Below, piece by piece: positions 43,273 to 51,052 of a stretch of DNA of 64,000 nucleotides (position 1 is its first letter; every line of letters begins with the position of its first letter). Position numbers and translations under genes: made by a program. The DNA comes from Pontibacter anaerobius (GTDB lineage Bacteria > Bacteroidota > Bacteroidia > Cytophagales > Hymenobacteraceae), in NCBI RefSeq assembly GCF_026241195.1, contig NZ_JAPFQO010000014.1:1-64000 (forward strand), in the 5' to 3' direction. The notes below the pieces were generated by a model. It worked only from the letters and a program-made list of their open reading frames with translations, made no database searches and was not told where the DNA came from.

Positions 43273-43404
43273 TATTCCCCTCCTTGGAGGGGCAGGGGTG
43301 GGTTTATGCCTGCCGCAAGATTTCATCTTGTGGCTTTTGAATGGGGCAAGCTTTCAGCTTGCGTTGATTGCTCGGTCTATACTTCCGCAAGCTGAAAGCT
43401 TGCC
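43273..43404. repeat. C-rich unit plus palindromes after the aminotransferase gene
   Basis: Within a 290-bp gap, 43273-43308 is a C-rich unit (on the minus strand AAACCCACCCCTGCCCCTCC followed by AAGGAGGGGAA) starting 4 bp after the stop codon. It is followed by a palindrome with arms GCCGCAAGAT and ATCTTGTGGC (43312-43334) and by a perfect 19-bp inverted repeat, GGCAAGCTTTCAGCTTGCG at 43345-43363 and its complement at 43386-43404. The units resemble those in blocks A and B. Confidence 0.75.
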
Positions 43405-43522
43405 TCATGGGAAACCACGAGTTGAAAACCCGCGGGAAGTTAGCTTGCTATTGAACCTGTGCCCTAATTTTAGCCTTGGCCAAGGGAATGGCAAACCATC
43501 CCGAAAATGAATCTATCCTTTG

Positions 43523-43554
43523 CAGAGACGCTCTAACCGGCGTCTCTGTTTTTT
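43523..43554 (+). terminator. plus-strand terminator-like hairpin
   Basis: CAGAGACGC / GCGTCTCTG stem with a strong T run. It is about 250 bp after the aminotransferase stop; a box TATCCTTTGC lies just before it. Confidence 0.75.
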
Positions 43555-43559
43555 GACCG

Positions 43560-44018
43560 TTAATCAATCCGGATCTGCCGGTTTATACTTTCCTCCAGGG
43601 AAATCAGCGTTTCGGTGCGCTGCACACCCTCTATAGACTGCAGTTTCTCGTTAAGCACCTCGCGCAGGTGCTGGGTATCGCGGCAGATGATCTTGGCAAA
43701 CATGCTGTAGGCACCGGTGGTATAGTGCAGCTCCACAATCTCAGGTATGTCCTGCATCTTCTTCACGGTCTCCTTATACTCCGAGCCCTTCTCCAGAAAC
43801 ACACCGATAAACGCGCAGATGTCGAAGCCTACCGCCGAAGGGTTAATCAGCAGCTGGGCCCCTTTTACCACGCCCATTTCCGTCAGTTTCTTCATCCGCA
43901 CGTGTATCGTGCCACCCGATACGTTCAGTTCTTTGGCAACATCGGTGTAGGCGCGGGTCACATCCTGCATCAACAGGCTCAGAATCTGCTTATCCAGTTT
44001 ATCAATTTCGTAATTCAT
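43560..44018 (-). CDS. AsnC/Lrp family transcriptional regulator
   Basis: A 152-residue regulator: N-terminal winged helix (KLDKQILSLLMQDVTRAYTDVAKELNVSGGTIHVRMKKLTEMG, ~7-50) and C-terminal RAM ligand-binding domain (~65-145, FDICAFIGVFLEKGS, VELHYTTGAYSMFAKI and SIEGVQRTETLISLEES). These form octameric DNA-wrapping regulators that respond to amino acids. It is divergent from the asparagine synthetase gene, as E. coli asnC is to asnA, and TTATCAAA repeats fill the gap between them, so it probably controls both. Confidence 0.93.
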   Translation of the reverse strand: MNYEIDKLDKQILSLLMQDVTRAYTDVAKELNVSGGTIHVRMKKLTEMGVVKGAQLLINPSAVGFDICAFIGVFLEKGSEYKETVKKMQDIPEIVELHYTTGAYSMFAKIICRDTQHLREVLNEKLQSIEGVQRTETLISLEESINRQIRID

Positions 44019-44078
44019 ATGCTCCTGTACTTGCTGCTGTTAACAAAGTTTCAAAGATAAAGCATTATTATTAAAATA

Positions 44079-44180
44079 TTATCAAATTTAAAAAATATTA
44101 TTTGATAAATTTATAAAATAGAGCAACGGTTTTTACATTTGTGATGTATAACGACTCAATTCTTTAACAATTTATCAAAA
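44079..44180. promoter_or_regulatory. candidate AsnC/Lrp operator region
   Basis: TTATCAAAT (44079-44087) and ATTTGATAA (44100-44108) form a perfect inverted repeat with 12 bases between; a third half-site TTATCAAAA (44172-44180) abuts the synthetase ATG. The asnA -7 box lies between them. Spacing and multiple half-sites suit an AsnC/Lrp octamer. Confidence 0.6.
44134..44141 (+). promoter_or_regulatory. -7 box for the asparagine synthetase gene
   Basis: TACATTTG, exact TAnnTTTG, 40 bp before the ATG at 44182. Confidence 0.6.
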
Positions 44181-44181
44181 A

Positions 44182-45138
44182 ATGATGGAGCAAGAAACAC
44201 TAACTGAACCGACGGTACTTGAGGCCACGGTTAGCCACCTGAGCCGCGCATCGCTACCCAAGATCCTGAAAGTGCAGCAGGGTATTGTGCGCGCCACCCA
44301 CGATTTTATGTACCGCAAAGGCCTGACGCAGCTGATGCCGCTCATGCTGTCGCCGATCACGGACCCGCTGAACCATGGCGTGGTGGATGCCACCATTGGC
44401 TATGCCGACCAGCGCTGGAGCCTTACCAAGTCCATGATCTTCCATAAGCAGCTGGCCCTGATGAACCCGGAACTGGACAGCCTCTACATTGTGTCGCCGA
44501 ACGTGCGCCTGGAGTTTTCTGACCGTGCCGAAACCGGCCGCCACCTGTTCGAGTTCACGCAGATCGACTTTGAGTTTAAGGGCAAGGATCGCTTTTACGT
44601 GATGGAGTTTATGGAGGAGCTGGTGAATTTCGTGTTCCGCCGCCTGAACGAGGAACTAACGGAAACTGTACTTGAGCTGCGCGGGGAATTGCTGCCGCAG
44701 TACGAGAAGTGGGAAGTATGCCGTACCGAAAAACTGGAGGCTGCCCTCGGCCCGGATTACGAGCACATCAAATCGAAGGAAGCCACCGCGCCGTTCTGGC
44801 TGCTGAACCACAAGCGCGAGTTCTACGACAAAGAGGATCCGAAGAAGCCGGGCACATACCTGAACTATGACGTAATCTGGCCTGAAGGCTTCGGCGAGGG
44901 CTTGTCCGGGGCAGAGCGTGAGCACGAGTACCACCAGATTCGCAAACGCATGGACGAGGTAGGCACCAGCCAGGAGGCCTTCGCGCATTACCTGGAAGTG
45001 GCCAAAGAAGGCGGTATCCCGAAAACAGCCGGCGGAGGTTTTGGAGTGGAGCGCATGACCCGTTTTATCTGTCGCCTGAAGGATGTGGACGAGGTGACTG
45101 TGTTCTCGCGCAAGCCTTTTACCAAAGCTGTTTTTTAG
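44182..45138 (+). CDS. asparagine synthetase related to AsnRS (archaeal type, AS-AR)
   Basis: A 318-residue class II aminoacyl-tRNA-synthetase-like catalytic core with no anticodon-binding domain. It shows motif 2 (VRLEFSDRAETGRHLFEFTQIDFEF, read as R-x-E...F-E-F-T-Q) and motif 3 (GGGFGVERMTRFICRL). It resembles asparaginyl-tRNA synthetase and the Pyrococcus AS-AR enzyme, which makes asparagine from aspartate, ammonia and ATP, more than it resembles E. coli AsnA. The divergent AsnC/Lrp gene and shared operator support asparagine synthesis rather than tRNA charging. ATG codons at 44182 and 44185 are both possible. Confidence 0.85.
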   Translation: MMEQETLTEPTVLEATVSHLSRASLPKILKVQQGIVRATHDFMYRKGLTQLMPLMLSPITDPLNHGVVDATIGYADQRWSLTKSMIFHKQLALMNPELDSLYIVSPNVRLEFSDRAETGRHLFEFTQIDFEFKGKDRFYVMEFMEELVNFVFRRLNEELTETVLELRGELLPQYEKWEVCRTEKLEAALGPDYEHIKSKEATAPFWLLNHKREFYDKEDPKKPGTYLNYDVIWPEGFGEGLSGAEREHEYHQIRKRMDEVGTSQEAFAHYLEVAKEGGIPKTAGGGFGVERMTRFICRLKDVDEVTVFSRKPFTKAVF

Positions 45139-45478
45139 CGTAAATAAGGATGTGATTAACCTATGTTAGATGACTAAAAAGATATGGATGACAATAGCGA
45201 TAATGCGGATAATCCTGCGAATTATAAGTTAATTGAATGGTTTAAGATGATGTGAAGGCCTGCAACTGAGATGCTGCAGGCCTTTTTCTTGCCCAATTAT
45301 CAACAGGATTTAAGAAATTCATACTTGCCTGTACGGCTTTGGCAGGTGTAATGTCAATTTTCAGATTCCCGTGAGCCATACTTTATACTTTCAGTAGCGC
45401 CCAAAGTATAAAATAACAGTTAGCAGCTTTGGGCCTGCTTTTTCATACTTATAAAGGGCTTAACACTTACGTTTTGGT
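45139..45478. other. intergenic; terminator and motif cluster
   Basis: A 340-bp gap. 45255-45287 is a terminator for the synthetase gene (AAGGCCTGCA / TGCAGGCC then CTTTTTC). Further right, 45320-45460 has several TATACTT/AAGTATA and CATACTT copies (for example CATACTTTATACTTTC near 45378). No ORF is convincing. Confidence 0.6.
45255..45287 (+). terminator. terminator of the asparagine synthetase gene
   Basis: GGCCTGCA / TGCAGGCC stem followed by a CTTTTTCTT tract, about 120 bp after the stop codon. Confidence 0.75.
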
Positions 45479-46213
45479 TTAAGGCTGCTCAAGCGAGGTG
45501 TTAGTGTCGTGCAGCTTCTCGTAGAGCAGCAGCGAGGCTATGGTGCTGGCCAGTACCATGCGCGTGTCTTCGGTGAGGTTGGGCTGCAGCCATACTTTAC
45601 CGTTGTTCAGCACCTGCACCGCCCCCAGCACCTCAGTCCCGTTTTTAAATTCATACCCCACAATGTCGGGTAGCGGCAACGTTTTGCCCTCAAACTTATA
45701 CACAGGCGCTACTGTATACACGGTGCTGCCGTTGGATAATTCCCCCTCGAAGCGTCGGCGGTCCTGGTAGTGGCCCGGGTCAGCGGTGAGCAGGTGCCAC
45801 TGTCCGCTCTCGGGAGAGGTGAAGTAGCTGGCATAGTACTCCAGGTTAGGCGAGAGCCGTATGCTGATGCCGTTGTTGGATTTCAAGTTCTTCTCGTGCA
45901 AACGGCTCGCACCAAACACATACCACGTTGTGCCCTGCGCACTCATCAGGCTAAATTCATGCCGCTGCCTGGATTTGACGTACTCGTAACCGAACAGGTT
46001 AAAGCCGCCACTGTTTTTCCAGCCGCGGTGCACGTTGGCCACAGTATAGCCGCCGATCAGGAAGTTTCCGTTCGGTTTTAATACTTTGCGGCCTTCCACA
46101 GGGAGCTCCTGTGCCTGTTGCCTAAAGCTTGATTCCATGGCCATATGCGGAACAGAACAGCCCTGCAGCGCCAGCACTCCCGCCAGCACAGCAGCCAATA
46201 GTCCTTTTTTCAT
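45479..46213 (-). CDS. hypothetical lipoprotein
   Basis: A 244-residue predicted lipoprotein (MKKGLLAAVLAGVLALQGC, Cys19). The mature part is rich in aromatic and beta-strand residues (FLIGGYTVANVHRGWKNSGGF, YEYVKSRQRHEFSLMSAQG, LEYYASYFTSPESGQWHLL) and ends in a helix, LASTIASLLLYEKLHD. I do not recognise the family. It stands alone between two non-coding gaps of about 300 bp. Confidence 0.7.
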   Translation of the reverse strand: MKKGLLAAVLAGVLALQGCSVPHMAMESSFRQQAQELPVEGRKVLKPNGNFLIGGYTVANVHRGWKNSGGFNLFGYEYVKSRQRHEFSLMSAQGTTWYVFGASRLHEKNLKSNNGISIRLSPNLEYYASYFTSPESGQWHLLTADPGHYQDRRRFEGELSNGSTVYTVAPVYKFEGKTLPLPDIVGYEFKNGTEVLGAVQVLNNGKVWLQPNLTEDTRMVLASTIASLLLYEKLHDTNTSLEQP

Positions 46214-46453
46214 AGTTTTGTAGATTGAGGTATAGGTACTTCTGTAATCCAGAGATTACAAGTATAGCCTTAGCATATATAGTGCCAGCTGCTGCAGAAG
46301 AAGCTGTTTCTGGGGCAAAAAATGGCTGGCTTATGTACAGAGAAAGTGGAAGTATAAATCAGGCGGGTATAAAGCTATTCACCTTAAGTTCGGGCACGAG
46401 TGGACGCTTGCGCCATAAGGTGCCTAATGTATAAATCAACATGAACTATTAAC

Positions 46454-46484
46454 AAAAAAGGCAGAAGCCGAAGCCCCTGCCTTT
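46454..46484 (-). terminator. terminator of rocD
   Basis: Minus-strand GGCAG...CTGCC stem with GGGGCTTCGGCTTC inside, followed by TTTTTTG. The rest of 46214-46506 holds AGTATAAA copies and no gene. Confidence 0.75.
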
Positions 46485-46506
46485 CATACCTGCTGTGGTT
46501 TATACT

Positions 46507-47757
46507 TTAGAAGCTCAGAATCACCTCTTCGATGATGTCGCAGCACTCATGCAGCTGTTCCTCTGTCATCACCAGCGGTGGTGCAAAGCGGATGATGTCG
46601 CCGTGGGTAGGCTTGGCCAGCAGGCCTTTATCTTTCAGCTCCACGCACACATCCCATGCGGTGCGGCCATCGGCGGTAGGGTTAACGATAATGGCGTTGA
46701 GCAGGCCACTGCCGCGCACCAGCGTCACCAGCTCGGGGCGCTTCTCAATCAGGCGCTGCATGCGCTCCCGGAACAGCTCACCCAGTCTGTTGGCATTCTC
46801 CGTCAGGTTCTCGTCCTTTATCACCTCTAGCGCGGCAATGGCTACCATGGCAGCCAATGGGTTACCGCCAAAAGTAGAGCCATGCTCACCCGGCTGGATG
46901 CACAGCATGATATCGTCGTTGGCCAGCACGCAGGAAACCGGCAGCACGCCCCCGGAAAGCGCCTTACCAAGTATAAGTATGTCGGCTTTTACATCGTCGT
47001 AGTAGCTGGCCAGCAGTTTGCCGGTGCGCCCGATGCCGGTCTGTATCTCGTCTGCCATCAGCAGCACATCGTACTCCTTGCAAAGCGCGTGTGCCTTGGC
47101 CAGGTAACCTTCGTCAGGCACCACCACACCAGCCTCGCCTTGGATCGGCTCCACCAGGAAGCCGCACACGTTCGGATTCTCCTTCAGGGCACGCTCCAGC
47201 GCCTCCACATCGTTGTAAGGAATTACCTTATAGCCAGGCATGTAGGGGCCGAAGCCCTTGGTGGAATCCGGGTCGGTGGAGAAGGAGATGATGCCGGTGG
47301 TGCGCCCGTGGAAGTTATGCTCCACCACAATGATCTCGGCGTTGTGCGGCGCGATGCCTTTTTTAAGGTAGCCCCACTTGCGCGCCAGTTTGATGGCGGT
47401 CTCCACGGCCTCGGCGCCGGAGTTCATGTACAGCGACTTATCGTAGCCAAACAGCTCACAGATATATTTCTCGGCCAGGCCCAGCTTATCGTTGTAAAAG
47501 GCGCGCGAGGTAAGTGTGAGTTGTTGCGCCTGCTCTGTTAGGGCGCCTACAATTTTCGGGTGGCAGTGGCCCTGGTTCACGGCGCTGTAGGCCGACAGGA
47601 AATCGAAGTAGCGCTTGCCTTCCACATCCCATAGGTGCACCCCTTCGCCGCGGCTCAGCACCACGGGCAGCGGGTGGTAGTTGTGGGCACCATACTTGTG
47701 CTCGGTGTCGATAGCCTGCTGGCTGGAGGTGATGGTTTGAGTGTTCATAGTTTTCAA
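46507..47757 (-). CDS. rocD: ornithine--oxo-acid transaminase
   Basis: A 416-residue class III aminotransferase, which turns ornithine and 2-oxoglutarate into glutamate semialdehyde and glutamate. The signature is [19 protein letters not shown], with the PLP lysine in [18 protein letters not shown] (~residue 265); also [22 protein letters not shown] and [15 protein letters not shown]. The N-terminal [23 protein letters not shown] is typical of ornithine aminotransferases. ATG 47748 is an alternative start three codons in. Confidence 0.95.
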   Translation of the reverse strand: MKTMNTQTITSSQQAIDTEHKYGAHNYHPLPVVLSRGEGVHLWDVEGKRYFDFLSAYSAVNQGHCHPKIVGALTEQAQQLTLTSRAFYNDKLGLAEKYICELFGYDKSLYMNSGAEAVETAIKLARKWGYLKKGIAPHNAEIIVVEHNFHGRTTGIISFSTDPDSTKGFGPYMPGYKVIPYNDVEALERALKENPNVCGFLVEPIQGEAGVVVPDEGYLAKAHALCKEYDVLLMADEIQTGIGRTGKLLASYYDDVKADILILGKALSGGVLPVSCVLANDDIMLCIQPGEHGSTFGGNPLAAMVAIAALEVIKDENLTENANRLGELFRERMQRLIEKRPELVTLVRGSGLLNAIIVNPTADGRTAWDVCVELKDKGLLAKPTHGDIIRFAPPLVMTEEQLHECCDIIEEVILSF

Positions 47758-47956
47758 TTATCAGATTCTTTGGAGAAAGGCAGCGTTACTGCCAATCATT
47801 ATTACAGAATATAGGCTTTATTGTTGTCAAAATTACACATTTCAGGCCCACTTCAAAACCACGGGCAGACATATGCCCGTGAGCCGGGACACTGTTACAA
47901 CGCCTGGGCAGCAGGCACAGTACGCACAGGTTTTGGCACGAACTGTATAAATGCCG

Positions 47957-47964
47957 TACTTTGC
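47957..47964 (+). promoter_or_regulatory. promoter box for the DUF5522 gene
   Basis: TACTTTGC, 19 bp before the GTG at 47984. The gap from 47758 to here has nothing else that I recognise. Confidence 0.5.
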
Positions 47965-47983
47965 GTAACAAATAAGTATAACG

Positions 47984-48151
47984 GTGGCGCAGAAGTTAAC
48001 AGAAGGAGAGGATTTTTACTTTAACCAGCAGGGGCTGATGGTGCTAACGGCAAAATACCTGCTAAAGCGCGGGTATTGCTGCAAAAACGCCTGCAAGCAC
48101 TGTCCCTACGGCTTTCATAAAGAGGTGGCCGAGAAGCGGGGGAAAGTATAA
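47984..48151 (+). CDS. DUF5522 family small Cys-rich protein
   Basis: A 55-residue protein beginning at GTG, easily missed because of its size. Translation gives FYFNQQGLMVLTAKYLLKRG and then YCCKNACKHCPYGF: the C-C-x3-C-x2-C-P-Y-G pattern of DUF5522, which suggests a small metal (zinc or Fe-S) site. No function is known to me. The stop codon is part of an AAGTATAA motif. In-frame stops lie just upstream (47966), so the start cannot be much earlier; a promoter box precedes it. Next downstream is rpmB. Confidence 0.82.
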   Translation: MAQKLTEGEDFYFNQQGLMVLTAKYLLKRGYCCKNACKHCPYGFHKEVAEKRGKV

Positions 48152-48285
48152 TACATGTTACCGGGGTTGGTGTTGCGAAGCAGATTCTATACACCGGAAG
48201 TAAAATTTTAGCTACAGGTTTGATATTCTGTATCTTTTTATAGATATTTGCACCCCTATTGAAATAAACCAGAAAAGAATACAAG

Positions 48286-48525
48286 ATGGCACGAGTTTGC
48301 GACTTAACAGGTAAAAGACCACAGGTAGGTAATAACGTTTCGCACGCTAACAACAAGACGAAGCGTAAGTTTTATCCAAACCTACAGAAGAAGCGCTTCT
48401 ACATCCCGGAAGAGGATGCTTGGGTAACGCTGAAAGTTTCTACTTCTGCACTGAGAACCATCAACAAGAATGGTATCTCTGCGGTGTTGAAGAAGGCTGT
48501 AGAGCAAGGTTACATCATGTACTAG
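48286..48525 (+). CDS. rpmB: 50S ribosomal protein L28
   Basis: A 79-residue bL28: [34 protein letters not shown] and [22 protein letters not shown] are classic. It begins a translation-related group (rpmB, rpmG, DUF4295, ftsY), although a terminator at 48626 separates it from rpmG. Strongly biased codons. Confidence 0.98.
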   Translation: MARVCDLTGKRPQVGNNVSHANNKTKRKFYPNLQKKRFYIPEEDAWVTLKVSTSALRTINKNGISAVLKKAVEQGYIMY

Positions 48526-48625
48526 TAGTGCTATACTTCCGGCTGCGCCGCCAGCGGTAGCTTTACAGCGCCACGGCAACAGGCACATCCGGAGAAAGCC
48601 ATCTGGTACTTTAGATAAAACATCG

Positions 48626-48671
48626 GCAACGGAGAGAAGCTGTAGATGCTTTCCTCCGTTGCTCTTTTTTT
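48626..48671 (+). terminator. terminator of rpmB
   Basis: GCAACGGAG (48626-48634) pairs with CTCCGTTGC (48654-48662), followed by CTTTTTTT. The remainder of the 308-bp gap 48526-48833 shows one TATACTT and the rpmG promoter. Confidence 0.85.
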
Positions 48672-48773
48672 GACCTTTGCCGTTTCTTCTGTGGCAGAAG
48701 GAGCAGCGCACAACGGCAAGTGTAAATTTTGTGAAGCACCAAAAGGTGATTCTACAAGAAAGTTTATACATTG

Positions 48774-48805
48774 TTTGTAATTAGAGATTTAAGCTTTTAT
48801 ATTTG
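48774..48805 (+). promoter_or_regulatory. promoter of rpmG
   Basis: TTTG (48774-48777), 20 bases, TATATTTG (48798-48805): a full Bacteroidota -33/-7 pair, 28 bp before the ATG. Confidence 0.78.
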
Positions 48806-48833
48806 CAGTCCTAAATAAAAAATTACTGTCGAG

Positions 48834-49022
48834 ATGGCTAAAAAAGCAAAAGGTAATAGAATCCAGGTTATTATGGAGTGCACAGAGCATAAAGCTACTG
48901 GCATGCCTGGAACTTCAAGGTACATCACTACCAAAAACAGAAAGAATACTCCAGAGCGTCTTGAGCTGAAGAAGTATAACCCTGTGTTGAAAAAAGTAAC
49001 TGTACATAAAGAAATTAAATAA
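48834..49022 (+). CDS. rpmG: 50S ribosomal protein L33
   Basis: A 62-residue bL33: [46 protein letters not shown]. It has a single Cys where the zinc-binding form would have four, so it is the zinc-free (C-) type. Two bases separate it from the DUF4295 gene. Confidence 0.98.
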   Translation: MAKKAKGNRIQVIMECTEHKATGMPGTSRYITTKNRKNTPERLELKKYNPVLKKVTVHKEIK

Positions 49023-49024
49023 CC

Positions 49025-49180
49025 ATGGCTAAGAAGGTAGTTGCAACCCTAAAGACCGCTACAGGTAAAGACTGGGCAAAAGTGATCAAGGCTGTGAAGT
49101 CTCCAAAAACTGGTGCTTACAGCTTTAAAGAGGAGATGGTGCCTGTTGACAAAGTTCAGGAGTACCTTTCTAAGAAATAA
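49025..49180 (+). CDS. DUF4295 family protein (probable ribosomal protein bL38)
   Basis: A 51-residue basic protein: MAKKVVATLKTATGKDWAKV, then KSPKTGAYSFKEEMVPVDKV and a Y-L-S-K-K end. This is DUF4295, found in Bacteroidota between rpmG and ftsY exactly as here. The Flavobacterium johnsoniae ribosome structure revealed a new large-subunit protein, bL38; from memory I think it is this family, but I cannot check that here. High lysine content, codon bias and co-transcription with rpmG all fit a ribosomal protein. Confidence 0.88.
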   Translation: MAKKVVATLKTATGKDWAKVIKAVKSPKTGAYSFKEEMVPVDKVQEYLSKK

Positions 49181-49218
49181 TACAGCCTACTCTACATCGA
49201 TAGATAGATAACATGAAG

Positions 49219-49242
49219 AAGTCCCTTTACTGGGACTTTTTT
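49219..49242 (+). terminator. terminator after rpmG-DUF4295
   Basis: AAGTCCC / GGGACTT short stem followed by TTTTT. Confidence 0.75.
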
Positions 49243-49293
49243 AGTATATTACCGTATCACTGATATAGCATTCACCCTACATCATAAACCGGC

Positions 49294-50253
49294 ATGGGAA
49301 TTTTTGACTTTTTCAGCAAAGAGAAGAAAAAAGAATCGCTGGACAAAGGCCTCGAGAAAACCAAGGACAGCTTTTTTGGTCAGCTAAGTAAAGCTGTAAT
49401 TGGTAAATCTACAGTAGATGTGGAGGTGCTGGATGAACTGGAAGAAATTCTGGTGCATGCTGATGTGGGAGTAGAAACTACGGTAAAGATTATAAACCGC
49501 ATCGAGAAGCGCGTGGCCCGCGACAAGTACGTGAGCACCGACGAGCTGGACAAGATCCTGCGCGAGGAGATTGCGGCCTTGCTGGAGGAGAACCGTGCCG
49601 GTGACGGTGCCAACTTCGACCTGCCGAAAGACATCAAACCCTATGTAATCATGGTAGTGGGTGTGAATGGCGTGGGTAAAACCACGACCATCGGTAAGCT
49701 GGCTGCCCAGTTCCATAAAGCGGGCAAGCAGGTAGTGCTTGGTGCCGCCGATACTTTCCGTGCCGCCGCCGTAGATCAGTTGATCGTGTGGGGCGAGCGT
49801 GTGGGTGTTCCGGTTATCTCGCACGGCATGAACACGGACCCTGCCTCCGTGGCGTATGATGCTGTGAAAAAAGGCGTGGAGATGAATGCCGATGTGGTGA
49901 TCATAGACACAGCCGGGCGACTGCACAACAAGGTGGGCCTGATGAACGAGCTGTCCAAGATCAAGCGCGTGATGCAGAAAATAACACCAGACACGCCGCA
50001 TGAGGTGCTGCTGGTGCTGGACGGAAGCACTGGCCAGAACGCCCTGCTGCAGGCCCGCGAGTTTACGAAAGCCACCGATGTTACAGCCCTGGCCATTACC
50101 AAACTGGACGGCACGGCAAAAGGTGGCGTGGTAATCGGTATCTCGGATGAGTTTAAGATTCCGGTGAAGTATATCGGAGTTGGCGAGAAAATTGAAGACC
50201 TGCAGCTATTCGACAAGCACGAATTTGTAGAGTCTTTCTTCTCACGCAAATAA
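49294..50253 (+). CDS. ftsY: signal recognition particle receptor FtsY
   Basis: A 319-residue SRP GTPase that docks ribosome-SRP complexes at the inner membrane. It has only a short charged N-terminus (FFSKEKKKESLDKGLEKTK) in place of the long acidic A domain of E. coli, then the N helices and G domain: GVNGVGKTTTIGKLAA (P-loop), DTFRAAAVDQL, DTAGRLHNK and TKLDGTAKGG. GVGEKIEDLQLFD closes the domain. Confidence 0.98.
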   Translation: MGIFDFFSKEKKKESLDKGLEKTKDSFFGQLSKAVIGKSTVDVEVLDELEEILVHADVGVETTVKIINRIEKRVARDKYVSTDELDKILREEIAALLEENRAGDGANFDLPKDIKPYVIMVVGVNGVGKTTTIGKLAAQFHKAGKQVVLGAADTFRAAAVDQLIVWGERVGVPVISHGMNTDPASVAYDAVKKGVEMNADVVIIDTAGRLHNKVGLMNELSKIKRVMQKITPDTPHEVLLVLDGSTGQNALLQAREFTKATDVTALAITKLDGTAKGGVVIGISDEFKIPVKYIGVGEKIEDLQLFDKHEFVESFFSRK

Positions 50254-50262
50254 AGTATAGCC

Positions 50263-50787
50263 ATGGCCAAGTTCCTGCTGCTGCCGCTGGCGCTGCTACT
50301 CTCGCAGTGCAACGGCGCGAATCAAACCCATCACGATACACAAAACGACCAGATGGAGAACCAGGAGCTGCCGCAACAGGCACAGGAAAACAAGGCACAG
50401 CAAGCGCCCATTGAGCAAGGTATAGCCGGAAAAGTGCTGTGGCAGGCGGGCAACCAGATGCCCTCGCCAGATGCGCCGCCAAGTAAAGGCAGGGGCGTGG
50501 AGCGCACACTTTACGTCTACGAGCTTACCAACGCCAACCAGGCCAAAACCACAGACGGCGTTTTCCACACCAACATTCAAACCCAGTTAGTAACTCAAGT
50601 TAAATCGGATGCTGACGGCAACTTTGCAGTTAGCCTAAAGCCCGGCAAGTATAGCCTTTTCTCGAAAGAGGAGAAGGGCCTGTTTGCCAGCCTTTACGAT
50701 GGGGAGATGAACATCAATCCCGTGGAGGTGCAGGAGGGGCAGGTGACAAAGGTGGAATTCCTGATCAATTACCAGGCGAGTTATTAA
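50263..50787 (+). CDS. hypothetical lipoprotein with a carboxypeptidase-like regulatory domain
   Basis: A 174-residue predicted lipoprotein (MAKFLLLPLALLLSQC, Cys16), followed by a polar Gln/Glu-rich linker (~20-58). The C-terminal two thirds read as a carboxypeptidase-regulatory-like beta-sandwich: GIAGKVLWQAGNQMPSP, KSDADGNFAVSLKPGKYSLF and PVEVQEGQVTKVEFLI. Such domains are scaffold modules; no enzyme is predicted. It lies 9 bp after ftsY and may be co-transcribed. Confidence 0.72.
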   Translation: MAKFLLLPLALLLSQCNGANQTHHDTQNDQMENQELPQQAQENKAQQAPIEQGIAGKVLWQAGNQMPSPDAPPSKGRGVERTLYVYELTNANQAKTTDGVFHTNIQTQLVTQVKSDADGNFAVSLKPGKYSLFSKEEKGLFASLYDGEMNINPVEVQEGQVTKVEFLINYQASY

Positions 50788-51052
50788 CCAAGCTGAAAAG
50801 GTATACTTGCTGTAGTCTCAACCCTTTGTGTTCTCAAGCACTTTTCTCTAAGTACGCTACATTTTGGGCTTTCCAGCATTCACATTTGGCACAATACAAG
50901 TTGTGTGCTAATTTATGCCCCAATAACAGGAGTTCTACTCCGTGTCATTAACAATCTTCTTATTTTTTTATTCGCTCCTGAGGCAAAGCACATGCTTGTT
51001 TAAAGTATAACTGTATGTTTTGCTGCTTCGAGTATACCCTTAAAACAAACTT

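Noticed and set aside
43508-43556. Very short plus-strand RNA between a TATCCTTTGC box and a terminator
   Set aside because: The transcript would be only about 30 nt and would be mostly the terminator hairpin; the hairpin more simply ends read-through from the aminotransferase gene.
44182-45138. Functional asparaginyl-tRNA synthetase
   Set aside because: It is only 318 residues with no anticodon-binding domain, and lies beside an AsnC/Lrp regulator; AsnRS enzymes are about 430-470 residues.
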